Shown one piece after another: positions 45,789 through 54,572 of a stretch of 64,000 bases of DNA. Positions within the stretch are counted from its first letter, which is position 1, and each line of letters begins with the position of its first letter. The stretch is taken from NCBI GenBank assembly GCA_021532125.1, contig JADYUX010000001.1:372001-436000 (forward strand), written 5' to 3'. The translations under genes and the position numbers were made by a program. The stretch is from Arcanobacterium haemolyticum (GTDB lineage Bacteria > Actinomycetota > Actinomycetes > Actinomycetales > Actinomycetaceae). Below the pieces are notes generated by a model. That model searched no databases. It was not told the DNA's origin and worked only from the letters and a program-made list of their open reading frames with translations.

Positions 45789-46577
45789 TTGAGAATCGCA
45801 TTATTTGCAACCTGCATCGCGGATGTTCTGTTCCCGCAGGCGCCCCAAGCGACGGTGCATCTTCTTGAGCGACTTGGTCACGAGGTGGTGTTCCCTGAGG
45901 GCCAGGGTTGCTGCGGCCAAATGCACATCAACACGGGGTACTACCCCGAATCGATGCCGCTCATCCGCAACCACGTCAAAACATTCGAACCCGTCCTCGA
46001 CGGCGAATGGGATGCCATCGTCGTTCCATCCGGTTCGTGCACAGGATCGCTCCGCCATCAGGCCGAACTCGTCGCAGACGATCAGGGCGACAAGCGTCTC
46101 GCGACCTATGCCAAGGCCCTTGCTGCCAAGACGTACGATCTGCCTGAGCTGCTCGTCAACGTCCTCGGCCTCGAGGATGTCGGCGCGTACTTCCCTCACC
46201 GAGTCACCTACCACACCACCTGCCACTCGCTTCGCATTGCACGCGTAGGCGATACGCCCATTCGTCTGCTCCAACACGTCGAGGGCATCGACTACGTGCC
46301 GCTACCCCAAGCAGATTCCTGCTGCGGCTTCGGCGGAACCTTCTCGCTGAAGAACCCCGAGACGTCCGCATCGATGCTGTCCGACAAAATGGCAAATATC
46401 GTCTCCACGGGCGCCGAGATCGTCGTCGCTGGCGACTACTCCTGCCTCATGAACATCGGCGGAGGGCTCTCCCGTATCCGCTCCGGCGTGCGCTCCATGC
46501 ACCTTGCCGAGGTCCTCGCAGGAACGAAAGACGAACCGTGGGTTGCTCCTGCTAGCACAACAAAGGTTGGTGCATGA
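45789..46577 (+). CDS. lutA: L-lactate dehydrogenase complex subunit LutA (LldE)
   Basis: Cysteine-rich CCG-domain subunit of the LutABC iron-sulfur lactate oxidase complex. I start at the TTG at 45789 (MRIALFATCIADVLFPQ), with GGAGG eight bases upstream directly after the lctP stop; the longer frame upstream lies inside lctP. The 262 residues contain the CCG motifs GQGCCGQMH and DSCCGFGGTFS. It overlaps lutB by 4 bases. Confidence 0.94.
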   Translation: MRIALFATCIADVLFPQAPQATVHLLERLGHEVVFPEGQGCCGQMHINTGYYPESMPLIRNHVKTFEPVLDGEWDAIVVPSGSCTGSLRHQAELVADDQGDKRLATYAKALAAKTYDLPELLVNVLGLEDVGAYFPHRVTYHTTCHSLRIARVGDTPIRLLQHVEGIDYVPLPQADSCCGFGGTFSLKNPETSASMLSDKMANIVSTGAEIVVAGDYSCLMNIGGGLSRIRSGVRSMHLAEVLAGTKDEPWVAPASTTKVGA

Positions 46578-48130
46578 TGAACGCGATTACAGATCTCGCA
46601 AAGAAGCTCAACTTCGATCCATCATCCTGGTCTGAGAAGGATGTCGAGGCCGCCGAACTCGGCTGGTACCCCGGCCACGAGCAACCGGAGAATCCGCTTC
46701 GCTGGGGCCGCACCTTCCCCGAAGGCGCCAAGGATACGCTTCGCAACACCCAGATGCGACGCAACCTCGGCTACGCCACCACAAAGATCCGGCTCAAGCG
46801 CAATACACGCGTCGAGGAGATGCCGGATTGGGAGCAGCTTCGCGAAGCTGCCTCCAATATCAAACGTACGACGATGGCTAACCTCCCCGAGCTCCTCGAA
46901 CAATTCGAGGCCAACGTCACCGCCCACGGCGGCATCGTCCATTGGGCTCGCGACGCCAAAGAAGCTAACGAGATCGCCTACTCCATCATCAAGGAGAAAC
47001 AGGTCGACGAAGTAGTCAAGGTCAAGTCCATGGCTACCCAGGAAATCAATTTCAACGAGTACATGCACGAGCGTGGCATCCAGGCGTGGGAAACCGATCT
47101 CGCCGAGATGATCGTTCAGCTAGCCGACGACATGCCCAGCCACATCGTCGTCCCCGCAATCCACCGCAACCGAGCCGAAGTAAAAGCCATCTTCGAAGCG
47201 CGTATGGAGGGCGCTCCCGCCAACATGGGTAACGAGCCACGCGAGCTCGCCATGGCCGCCCGAGCGCATCTTCGCAAGAAGTTCCTCTCGGCTAAGGTCG
47301 CAGTGTCGGGCGCGAACATGGGTGTTGCCGAAACCGGCACCCTCGCCATTTTCGAGTCCGAGGGCAACGGCCGCATGTGCCTAACTCTCCCCGAAACTCT
47401 CATCACCTTCATGGGGATCGAGAAGCTGGTACCAAAGTACGAAGATATTGAGGTGTTCAGCCAACTCCTGCCGCGCTCTGCAACCGGCGAGCGCATGAAC
47501 CCGTACACCTCATTCTGGACGGGAATCACCCCGGGTGATGGGCCGCAGGAATTCCACCTCATCCTCATCGACAACGGCCGCACCGACGTGCTTGCCGATC
47601 CCGTCGGACGTGAGGCTCTCAAGTGCATCCGCTGCGGCGCCTGCATGAATATCTGCCCTGTCTACCAGCACGTTGGCGGCCACGCCTACAACTCGGTCTA
47701 CCCCGGACCAATCGGCGCGATTCTCACACCGCAGCTCCTCGGTTCCTTCGACCACCACGATCCGGCTTCCACACTCCCCTTCGCTTCGTCGCTGTGCGGC
47801 GCCTGCTACGATGCTTGCCCGGTCAAGATCGATATTCCGACGATCCTCGTCCACCTACGTCACCGTTACACCGAGGCGAATCGTGGCGGCGTCCCATCGA
47901 TCTGGGATGTGGGCATGTTCGCCGCCGGTCAGGTCATGCGGAAGGGAAGCCGCATGAAGATGGTGGGCAAGCTCGCCCACCCAGCCCGCATCGTTGGCGG
48001 CCCAAATCGCCGCATCGGTCATATCCCGCTGCCACTCGCAAAGAATTGGACATTCGTTCGCGACGTTGCAGCACCCCCAGCTCAGAGCTTCCGCGAATGG
48101 TGGGATGAGCGCGAAGAAGGAGAGAAGTGA
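46574..48130 (+). CDS. lutB: L-lactate dehydrogenase complex subunit LutB (LldF)
   Basis: Central iron-sulfur subunit of LutABC. The N-terminal LUD domain covers about 60-300. Two ferredoxin-type motifs near 350-430 are CIRCGACMNICPVYQH and CGACYDACPVK. The 518 residues include a C-terminal DUF3390-like part. It overlaps lutA and lutC by 4 bases each. Electrons presumably go to the menaquinone pool. Confidence 0.95.
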   Translation: MMNAITDLAKKLNFDPSSWSEKDVEAAELGWYPGHEQPENPLRWGRTFPEGAKDTLRNTQMRRNLGYATTKIRLKRNTRVEEMPDWEQLREAASNIKRTTMANLPELLEQFEANVTAHGGIVHWARDAKEANEIAYSIIKEKQVDEVVKVKSMATQEINFNEYMHERGIQAWETDLAEMIVQLADDMPSHIVVPAIHRNRAEVKAIFEARMEGAPANMGNEPRELAMAARAHLRKKFLSAKVAVSGANMGVAETGTLAIFESEGNGRMCLTLPETLITFMGIEKLVPKYEDIEVFSQLLPRSATGERMNPYTSFWTGITPGDGPQEFHLILIDNGRTDVLADPVGREALKCIRCGACMNICPVYQHVGGHAYNSVYPGPIGAILTPQLLGSFDHHDPASTLPFASSLCGACYDACPVKIDIPTILVHLRHRYTEANRGGVPSIWDVGMFAAGQVMRKGSRMKMVGKLAHPARIVGGPNRRIGHIPLPLAKNWTFVRDVAAPPAQSFREWWDEREEGEK

Positions 48131-48765
48131 TGAACGACGCTAAGGCTGACATTCTGCGACGGATTCGCGCTGCGGGTTCAATTCCAACACCCGAGATCCC
48201 CCGCGACTACCGCTTTTCCGCTCCCGGCGACGTCGTCGCCGAAATGGAGCAGGCGCTCATCGATTACACGGCTGATGTCTTGTTCGCTACCGAGGAAGGG
48301 ATCCCTGAGGCGATCGACAAGGCCCTCGGCGATGCTTCGTCCGTCGTTGTTCCTGCGGGTCTGCCCGATTCGTGGAAGGAGGCTGCAGGAAAGGGGCGTG
48401 AACTGCGCGTCGATGAGCCTTACCTCAGCAAGGACGAGCTCGACCACACGGATGCCGTCGTGACGGCCTCCCGGGTGGCTGTCTCCCTTTCAGGAACGAT
48501 CATGCTCGATGGGTCGCCAGACCAGGGGCGTCGCGCCATCTCACTCGTCCCGGATATGCACGTGTTGGTGCTCCGCGCTGACGATATCAAGGCAACCGTC
48601 CCTGAGGCAGTTGCCGTCTTGGGCGAGCACCCCGAGCGCCCTACCACCTGGATCGCTGGGCCGTCAGCTACATCCGACATCGAACTTGTCCGCGTAGATG
48701 GCGTTCACGGCCCACGCACCTTGAGGGTTATCATCGTTACTGATGAGCCTCGAACAGATAACTGA
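48127..48765 (+). CDS. lutC: L-lactate dehydrogenase complex subunit LutC (LldG)
   Basis: LUD-domain subunit without Cys motifs, 212 residues. The conserved C-terminal stretch AGPSATSDIELVRVDGVHGP is characteristic of LutC. Its start overlaps lutB by 4 bases and its end overlaps the following lactonase gene by 23 bases. Confidence 0.94.
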   Translation: MMNDAKADILRRIRAAGSIPTPEIPRDYRFSAPGDVVAEMEQALIDYTADVLFATEEGIPEAIDKALGDASSVVVPAGLPDSWKEAAGKGRELRVDEPYLSKDELDHTDAVVTASRVAVSLSGTIMLDGSPDQGRRAISLVPDMHVLVLRADDIKATVPEAVAVLGEHPERPTTWIAGPSATSDIELVRVDGVHGPRTLRVIIVTDEPRTDN

Positions 48766-49579
48766 TGCAGTAGCTTTTCACGGCGAAGGGCCGGTATGGC
48801 ATGAATCGTGGGGAGGTCTACGGTGGGTTGATATGCTCGCCGGAGACCTCCTCACGCTTACACCAAGCGGTGACGTTTCGCGCCTTCACGTTGGCTCGAA
48901 GATCGCGGCCTTTGTGCGCCCACGTGAGCGTGGCGGGTATGTCGTTGGCGTTGAGCGCGGCATCGGCCTTGCCGACGATCCCTGGGAAGCGCCAACGCTC
49001 CTGCCTGAGATGTGGAGCAGCAACACCGTACGCATGAACGAGGGCGGCATCGATCCTCAGGGCCGCCTGTACGCGGGTTCCATGCCCTATGACAAGACTC
49101 CCGGCGCTGCGAAGCTGTACCGCATTTCTCCGGACAACATCGACGTGATTGAGCCGCATGTCACCACCTCGAACGGTATCGAATTCACGGCGGACGGCAC
49201 GCGCGCCTACTATAACGACACCGCCACCCGCGGAACAGATGTCTACGATGTCGACGAATTCGGCAACCTTCACAATCGTCGCCTTTTCCACGCGGGTGAC
49301 GGCGGAAGCCCTGATGGCCTCACTGTCGACTCTGAGGGAAACGTATGGTGTGCCATTAACCGGCTTGGGCTTCTTCGCCTGTATTCCCCGAGTGCTGAGA
49401 TCCTCGGCGAGTGGAAACTCCCCTGCCCCGGCGTCACGGCCGTCACGCTCGGCGGCGCTGACCGTCGAGATGTCTTTATCACGACCTCAAAAGAAATTGC
49501 CGACGAAGGTGGCGCTGGTTCAGTCTTCCATATGCGCGCTGAGGTTCCAGGGCAACCGACGAGGTGCTATAAGGGTTAG
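48743..49579 (+). CDS. SMP-30/gluconolactonase/LRE family protein
   Basis: Six-bladed beta-propeller of 278 residues, typical of metal-dependent sugar lactonases. The family motifs HGEGPVWHESWGGLRWVD (13-30), SNGIEFTADGTRAYYNDT and GSPDGLTVDSEGNVW carry the usual metal ligands Glu15, an Asn near 137 and an Asp near 190. It overlaps lutC by 23 bases, so it is the last gene of the lactate operon. Its substrate is unknown; a lactonase is not needed for lactate oxidation. Confidence 0.88.
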   Translation: MSLEQITDAVAFHGEGPVWHESWGGLRWVDMLAGDLLTLTPSGDVSRLHVGSKIAAFVRPRERGGYVVGVERGIGLADDPWEAPTLLPEMWSSNTVRMNEGGIDPQGRLYAGSMPYDKTPGAAKLYRISPDNIDVIEPHVTTSNGIEFTADGTRAYYNDTATRGTDVYDVDEFGNLHNRRLFHAGDGGSPDGLTVDSEGNVWCAINRLGLLRLYSPSAEILGEWKLPCPGVTAVTLGGADRRDVFITTSKEIADEGGAGSVFHMRAEVPGQPTRCYKG

Positions 49580-49624
49580 CACGCAGGCCTTCAGTAGGGC
49601 GGGTCGTATGTGTACCACGTGCTT

Positions 49625-49643
49625 GACCTCCCGCCGTGAGGTC
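49625..49643 (+). terminator. Weak hairpin after the lactate operon
   Basis: GACCTC and GAGGTC form a 6-bp stem with a 7-base loop, 45 bp after the lactonase stop. There is no T-run, so the call is weak. Confidence 0.35.
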
Positions 49644-49726
49644 TGCGGTTACTAGTCAGCCGTGTCCTTCTCTGCCACGGTTTGCAGGCACATCCAAGCG
49701 CTGCACGTACACCCAGACTCCGCGCC

Positions 49727-49746
49727 TACTGCAGGATTCTGCAGTA
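49727..49746. terminator. Palindromic hairpin between convergent genes
   Basis: TACTGCAG and CTGCAGTA form a perfect 8-bp stem around a GATT loop in the gap between the convergent lactonase and HNH genes. It could terminate either strand or be a protein site. Confidence 0.45.
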
Positions 49747-49748
49747 AC

Positions 49749-49799
49749 CGCGCACGCCGACCTAACGCGCACACCGACCTACCCCGCACACCGAGCTAA
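49749..49799. repeat. 17-bp tandem repeat, three units
   Basis: Units CGCGCACGCCGACCTAA, CGCGCACACCGACCTAC and CCCGCACACCGAGCTAA follow one another without gaps, with two to four differences between them; a partial fourth unit (CGCCCGG) follows. It lies between convergent genes, next to a palindrome. Confidence 0.85.
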
Positions 49800-49844
49800 C
49801 GCCCGGCGGCAAGGGAAAGGAAAAGCTGATCTAGCGAGCGCGAT

Positions 49845-50555
49845 CTACTGAGCGCAGTGATGCGCGAGCACGTAAGCCATCGAATCTCGCTCGGCCTGCG
49901 TCACGGAGAGGTTCCATTTCGCTTTCACCGCGATCTGGCGCTCAACATATTCGCACTGATGAACGTCCGGCAACCATGCATCCGCCGAAGAAGCAAGCTT
50001 CTCCTGGTTCGCAGCACCATCTACAGCGAGCAAGTTGAGAGGATCGTTGGCAAACTTCTCCCGCTCTTTCGCCTTCCATGTTGATGCGCCGGAATTCCAG
50101 GCGTCGGCAAGCGCAACAACGTGATCGATTTGCACAGCTTCGGACGTCTGTGGACCACGGACGAAGTCGATCGTCGTCCCGGTGTACGGATCGTCCAACG
50201 TACCAGAGGCAACAACACAGCTCGAACCGCGCTTGAAACGCACGTCAGTCATATCGCGGGCAAGGACATCATTGCGCGTATCGCAGCCGTTTCCGTCCAC
50301 ATCGGCCCAGCGTTCGCCAAACAGTGTGCGGTCGTAGCGTTCGTTCGCGTACTTCGACGAGCGTGTTGTCAGTTTCGCGAGTTCTTGCGCCGCCTCGCTT
50401 GGCGAGTACTCAATAGCCGAGTCGTCGTCGGAATTCCAGATGCCAGCCACATCGAGGGCGGGCGGCGGCCCGAAAAGGAAAAAGAGGGCGATAACAGCGA
50501 CGAACGCGCGGACGAAATGAGATCCGCCGCGCGCTCGTCGGTTATCGCTTCGCAA
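49845..50555 (-). CDS. Exported HNH nuclease-family protein (DUF1524/GmrSD C-terminal type)
   Basis: One N-terminal membrane or signal segment (FVAVIALFFLFG) precedes an outer domain. The HNH-like motif appears as QIDHVVALADAWNSGA and, further on, FANDPLNLLAVDGAANQEK, with two or three conserved Cys pairs. These secreted actinobacterial nucleases are common but their role is unknown. The start is uncertain: I give the TTG at 50555; an upstream GTG at 50612 lies inside lysS. Confidence 0.82.
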   Translation of the reverse strand: MRSDNRRARGGSHFVRAFVAVIALFFLFGPPPALDVAGIWNSDDDSAIEYSPSEAAQELAKLTTRSSKYANERYDRTLFGERWADVDGNGCDTRNDVLARDMTDVRFKRGSSCVVASGTLDDPYTGTTIDFVRGPQTSEAVQIDHVVALADAWNSGASTWKAKEREKFANDPLNLLAVDGAANQEKLASSADAWLPDVHQCEYVERQIAVKAKWNLSVTQAERDSMAYVLAHHCAQ

Positions 50556-50568
50556 TGAAGCAGACAGT

Positions 50569-52113
50569 TTACTTCCCCTGTGGCTTGATGAACGGGAACG
50601 TGATCGTCTCACGGATACCCAGGCCGGTCATAGCGGTCAGGAGACGGTCGATGCCCATGCCCATACCACCTGTTGGCGGGAAGCCTTGCTCCATGGCTTC
50701 GAGGAAGTCCTCGTCGAGCTGCATGGCCTCCGGGTCGCCGCCTGCGGCTTCACGCGACTGAGCTTCGAGGCGCTCACGCTGGATCACCGGATCAGCCAGC
50801 TCCGAGTATGCCGTGCCGAGTTCCATGCCACGCACGTAGAGATCCCACTTTTCAGTAAGCCCGGGCTTCGTGCGGTGCGGACGCGTCAATGGCGACGTAT
50901 CCTCCGGGAAGTCACGGACAAACGTCGGTGCCCACAGCTTCGAGCCGACGAGTTCCTCAAAAATCTCTTCGACAATCTTGCCATTGACCCAGAACGGGGC
51001 AACCGCGATATCGTGCGCTTCGGCGAGCTGTTCGAGGCGCTCCCGCGGCGTTTCGACCGTGATCTCCTCGCCGACAGCTTCGGAAACCGAGGTGTAGAGG
51101 TCGATCGATGCCCATTTTCCACCCATGTCATATTCCGTGCCGTCAGCGAGGGTGACAGTTGTCGTGCCGAGGGTGTCGAGGCAGGCACGCTGAACGAGGC
51201 TCTCCGTAAGCTCGGCCATCGTGTCATACGTGCCGTATGCCTGGTATGCCTCAAGTGCCGTGAATTCTGGGGAATGTGTGGAGTCAGCACCTTCGTTTCG
51301 GAAGTTGCGGTTGATCTCGAACACCCGGTCAACGCCGCCGACGACAGCGCGCTTGAGGTGGAGTTCCGTTGCGATACGCAAATACAGATCTTCGTCGTAC
51401 GCATTGATGTGTGTAGTGAAAGGTCGAGCTGCAGCGCCACCGTGGATCGTCTGAAGCATCGGGGTTTCGATCTCGGTGTATCCACGCTCGTCGAAGTTGG
51501 CTCGCAACGACTTCATGACTCCAGCGCGCAGCCGCACCATATCGCGGGCGGCGGGGCGCATGATGAGGTCGAGGTGGCGCTGGCGCACACGCGCTTCTTC
51601 GGAAAGCGAGACGAGCTCACCATCGGCATTCTCGAAAACCTTGGGGAGCGGGCGGATCGACTTCGAGGCCATCTGCCACGAGGTTGCGAATACCGAGAGT
51701 TCACCACGCTTCGAGGCGCCTACATAGCCCTCGACGAAGATGTGATCGCCCAGATCGACGTCGCTCTTGAATCGTGCGAGGGAATCCTCACCCACGTTGG
51801 CAAGGGAAAAAATGACCTGGATGCGCGTTCCGGGGCCGTCCTGGAGTGTGGCGAACGCGATCTTGCCACCGAGGCGGGCTAGCATCACACGCCCGGCGAT
51901 ACCCACCTGCTTGTCTGTGAGCTCTGCACCGGCCTCGATGCCGTCGAACTCCTTGCGGATCGCCGGAATCGTGGTGGTAACGGGAAGCTCTGCAGGGTAC
52001 GGTTCACGGCCTTCGTCGATCATCTTCTGGCGCTTAGCCAGGCGAACCTGCATCTGTTCGGGGGTATCGTCTGCCTGGGGTGCCCCAGATGGGGGCGTCA
52101 TGTTATCACTCAC
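50569..52113 (-). CDS. lysS: Lysyl-tRNA synthetase, class II
   Basis: Charges tRNA-Lys. An N-terminal OB-fold anticodon domain (about 60-165) precedes the class II core. Motif 2 is seen in FEINRNFRNEGADSTHSPEF, and motif 3 in GGMGMGIDRLLTAMTG near the C-terminus. The 514 residues are full length. AAGGGGTGAG precedes the ATG. Confidence 0.97.
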   Translation of the reverse strand: MSDNMTPPSGAPQADDTPEQMQVRLAKRQKMIDEGREPYPAELPVTTTIPAIRKEFDGIEAGAELTDKQVGIAGRVMLARLGGKIAFATLQDGPGTRIQVIFSLANVGEDSLARFKSDVDLGDHIFVEGYVGASKRGELSVFATSWQMASKSIRPLPKVFENADGELVSLSEEARVRQRHLDLIMRPAARDMVRLRAGVMKSLRANFDERGYTEIETPMLQTIHGGAAARPFTTHINAYDEDLYLRIATELHLKRAVVGGVDRVFEINRNFRNEGADSTHSPEFTALEAYQAYGTYDTMAELTESLVQRACLDTLGTTTVTLADGTEYDMGGKWASIDLYTSVSEAVGEEITVETPRERLEQLAEAHDIAVAPFWVNGKIVEEIFEELVGSKLWAPTFVRDFPEDTSPLTRPHRTKPGLTEKWDLYVRGMELGTAYSELADPVIQRERLEAQSREAAGGDPEAMQLDEDFLEAMEQGFPPTGGMGMGIDRLLTAMTGLGIRETITFPFIKPQGK

Positions 52114-52155
52114 CCCTTTAGGTTAGCCGTCGAAGTGAGGGGATGGCATCACGAA

Positions 52156-52194
52156 ACGGGGTGAGATGGCACCAATCCCGCCATCTCACCCCGT
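52156..52194 (-). terminator. Terminator after panD
   Basis: A perfect 15-bp stem, ACGGGGTGAGATGGC with its complement, and a 9-base loop, 30 bp after the panD stop. On the minus strand it is followed by TTCG. Confidence 0.85.
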
Positions 52195-52224
52195 CACTCT
52201 CATGTGGCGTGTGTGCCGTCGTGG

Positions 52225-52674
52225 TTATGCTCGATAGTCGGCGAAAGATATTCCCGACGAAGCCAGGTCCGGGTTTTCTGGAACCTGGCCGGGCTCTGCC
52301 GACTTTTCGACGATGTGGTTGTCGTCGTCGACGAAGACGACGTGCGGCTCGTATGTGTGCGCCGATTCGTCGTCGAGAAGCGAGTACGTGATGAGGATGA
52401 CGATGTCGCCCTCGTGAACGAGGTGTGCTGCAGCGCCATTGACGTTGATGATGCCTGAGCCGCGTTCACCGGGGATGGTGTAGGTGGTGAGGCGTGCACC
52501 ATTCGTAACATCGACGATGTCGACTTCCTGGCCGGGAAGGATATCGGCGGCATCGAGAAGATCGGCATCGACCGTTACCGAACCAACATAGTGAAGATCG
52601 GCACCCGTCACGTGGACTCGGTGGATCTTGCCTGTCATCATGCGGCGCATGCGAAGCGCTTGAGTATCAGCCAC
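52225..52674 (-). CDS. panD: Aspartate 1-decarboxylase proenzyme
   Basis: Makes beta-alanine for pantothenate. The self-cleavage site Gly31-Ser32 (in HYVGSVTV) yields the pyruvoyl-bearing subunit. The GTG at 52674 has GGAGGTGA about six bases upstream and overlaps the panC stop by 8 bases. This gives an N-terminal extension of about seven residues over the usual Ser25 numbering; two ATGs further in are alternatives. The 149 residues are otherwise typical. Confidence 0.94.
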   Translation of the reverse strand: MADTQALRMRRMMTGKIHRVHVTGADLHYVGSVTVDADLLDAADILPGQEVDIVDVTNGARLTTYTIPGERGSGIINVNGAAAHLVHEGDIVILITYSLLDDESAHTYEPHVVFVDDDNHIVEKSAEPGQVPENPDLASSGISFADYRA

Positions 52675-53509
52675 GGAAGGTCACCTCCATATTGTCGATG
52701 AGGCGGGTCGAGCCAACCCACGCTGCGGTGATGATAAGGCCATGCTCGGCCTGTGGGGCGAGGGGCTCAAATGTATCGGGGTCGACGAGCTCAAGGTAAT
52801 CGAGTTTGACTCCGGGTGCTTCGTCGAGAACGCGCTTCGCGGCAGCGTGAACCGCCTCGGGTGTAGCCCCGTGGGCGGCGGCGTCGCGTCCCACGCTCAA
52901 CGCTTGGTTGAGAGCGAGAGCTTCGATCTTTTCGTCGTCAGAAAGGTAGCTGTTGCGTGACGACATCGCTAGTCCCGATTCTTCGCGCTTGATCGGTACA
53001 GCGGCGATGTCGATCGGCATATCGAGATCGGCTACCATCGTCCGGATGAGAGCGAGCTGCTGCGCGTCCTTTTGGCCGAAGAAGGCTACGTCTGGTTGGA
53101 CGAGGTTGAAGACCTTATTGACCACCTGGAGCACGCCGGCGAAATGGATTGGCCTCGTGGCGCCTTCAAAACGGGTAGCAACAGGGCCAGGGTTGATACG
53201 CACGAGAGGCTCGCGCGGATACATGTCTGCCACCTCAGGAGCAAAAACTACCTCTACCCCCACGGTGTCGAGCAGTGCCATATCTGCTTCCAGATCACGT
53301 GGATATGCCTCGTAATCCTCTCCCGGGCCAAATTGAAGGGGGTTCACAAAGATAGAAACGACGACGTTCTGCGCCGCCTCGCGTGCTGCGCGCACGAGCG
53401 AGAGGTGCCCGTCGTGGAGAGCACCCATCGTCATAACGAGCGCCGTACGTCCCGCAAGGTCGCCGAGTGCCGCGCGTAGTTCTGCTTTAGTTCTTGCTAG
53501 TCGAGCCAC
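52667..53509 (-). CDS. panC: Pantothenate synthetase
   Basis: Joins pantoate and beta-alanine using ATP. The nucleotide-binding HxGH motif is His32-Asp-Gly-His35 ([10 protein letters not shown]), followed by [15 protein letters not shown] and [10 protein letters not shown]. The 280 residues are full length. A TAGGCT box lies 7 bases before the GTG start, suggesting a leaderless panC-panD transcript. panB is not in the window. Confidence 0.95.
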   Translation of the reverse strand: MARLARTKAELRAALGDLAGRTALVMTMGALHDGHLSLVRAAREAAQNVVVSIFVNPLQFGPGEDYEAYPRDLEADMALLDTVGVEVVFAPEVADMYPREPLVRINPGPVATRFEGATRPIHFAGVLQVVNKVFNLVQPDVAFFGQKDAQQLALIRTMVADLDMPIDIAAVPIKREESGLAMSSRNSYLSDDEKIEALALNQALSVGRDAAAHGATPEAVHAAAKRVLDEAPGVKLDYLELVDPDTFEPLAPQAEHGLIITAAWVGSTRLIDNMEVTFRG

Positions 53510-53516
53510 GGCATCT

Positions 53517-53522
53517 AGCCTA
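53517..53522 (-). promoter_or_regulatory. -10 element before panC
   Basis: TAGGCT on the minus strand ends 7 bases before the panC GTG. A ribosome site is absent. Confidence 0.35.
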
Positions 53523-53633
53523 CCCTTCGGTAGCTTTCTGCCCTAGGTGGGGGCGTGTACGTCTCATCACGGTGTGACTCTGCCGGTCACTGCTCTCGGC
53601 CATGCCGGTCACCGCGCTCACTCTTGTTGCTGC

Positions 53634-54413
53634 TCACTCACATGGAGGAGCGACGATGACCTCGTTAACCTCGTCACGCAGCCGAGCAACAATATCGTCG
53701 TCAGTTGCGCTATCGACAATGACCGTATCGAAGGCAGAAACGGGCGCAACTTCATGGAGGGCACGCCGTTCGAATTTCGTATGGTCGACGACGAGGATGG
53801 ATCGCTCCGATACGCGCAGCATCGCGCGTTTTGTCTCGGCCACGAAATCATAGGGGTTACACACTGCGTTGCCGCATACTGCAGCATCGGACATGATGCA
53901 CAAGTCAGAGCGCACCCGCTCAATTGCTTCTACTGTGGCCGGGCCGTGGAAGGAGTCCGTCCACCGGCGGAAACGCCCTCCCATCATAAAGACCGTGATT
54001 CCAGGAGCATTTCCGACCATTCGTACGACTGACAGGGCATTTGTCAGGACCGTCAGCGGACTGTGGTCTTCCAACATGCCGTAGAGCGGATGGAGAGTGG
54101 ACGAGTCGTCGACGATGATGGACCCTCCCCTTTTAATGAAAGGGAGGAGTGCGTGGCAGAGCTCGTTCTTTTCCTTAGTATTTGTCTTTGCTCGTAACGC
54201 GACCGGCATCTCCGATTGGCTCGACCGTGCCGGCGTCACTTCGCCTCGATTGCGCGAGATGAGGTCAAGTTCTTCGAGCTTTGTGAGGTCGCGGTAGACG
54301 GTGACGAGGGAAACGCCGAGCCGCTCAGCCAAGTCCTCAACTCGGATCGGGCCGTCAGTTGTCACGTAGTCAATGATGAGTTGATGACGAGCATTGAGCT
54401 GGTGTGAATTCAC
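53634..54413 (-). CDS. DeoR/GlpR family transcriptional regulator
   Basis: A 259-residue sugar-responsive repressor: N-terminal DeoR helix-turn-helix with VEDLAERLGVSLVTVYRDL at about 25-43, then the DeoRC sensor domain with VVDDSSTL and later the VVDHTKF segment, which normally bind a sugar phosphate. The GTG at 54413 has AAGGAG nine bases upstream. It lies downstream of, and on the same strand as, the kinase-dehydrogenase-aldolase operon and is its most likely regulator. Confidence 0.88.
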   Translation of the reverse strand: MNSHQLNARHQLIIDYVTTDGPIRVEDLAERLGVSLVTVYRDLTKLEELDLISRNRGEVTPARSSQSEMPVALRAKTNTKEKNELCHALLPFIKRGGSIIVDDSSTLHPLYGMLEDHSPLTVLTNALSVVRMVGNAPGITVFMMGGRFRRWTDSFHGPATVEAIERVRSDLCIMSDAAVCGNAVCNPYDFVAETKRAMLRVSERSILVVDHTKFERRALHEVAPVSAFDTVIVDSATDDDIVARLRDEVNEVIVAPPCE

Positions 54414-54475
54414 TATTCGTGCTCCTTCTGACTGACCAAACTACCGCGGTACGCCCCAATATAACCCGAAGATGC

Positions 54476-54519
54476 GGGAAGGGGCGTGAGCCGTGTTTCG
54501 CAGCTCCCTGCCCCTTCCC
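54476..54519 (-). terminator. Terminator after the class II aldolase gene
   Basis: A 10-bp stem GGGAAGGGGC with GCCCCTTCCC and a 24-base loop, 53 bp after the aldolase stop and before the DeoR gene. No T-run follows. Confidence 0.6.
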
Positions 54520-54572
54520 TCATGCCGCGACCGGTACGTGTTCGTGATGTGTCCCGCACCGGCAGCCGCGAT

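Noticed and set aside
49749-49799. CRISPR array
   Set aside because: Units are 17 bp, directly adjacent without spacers, and no cas genes are present.
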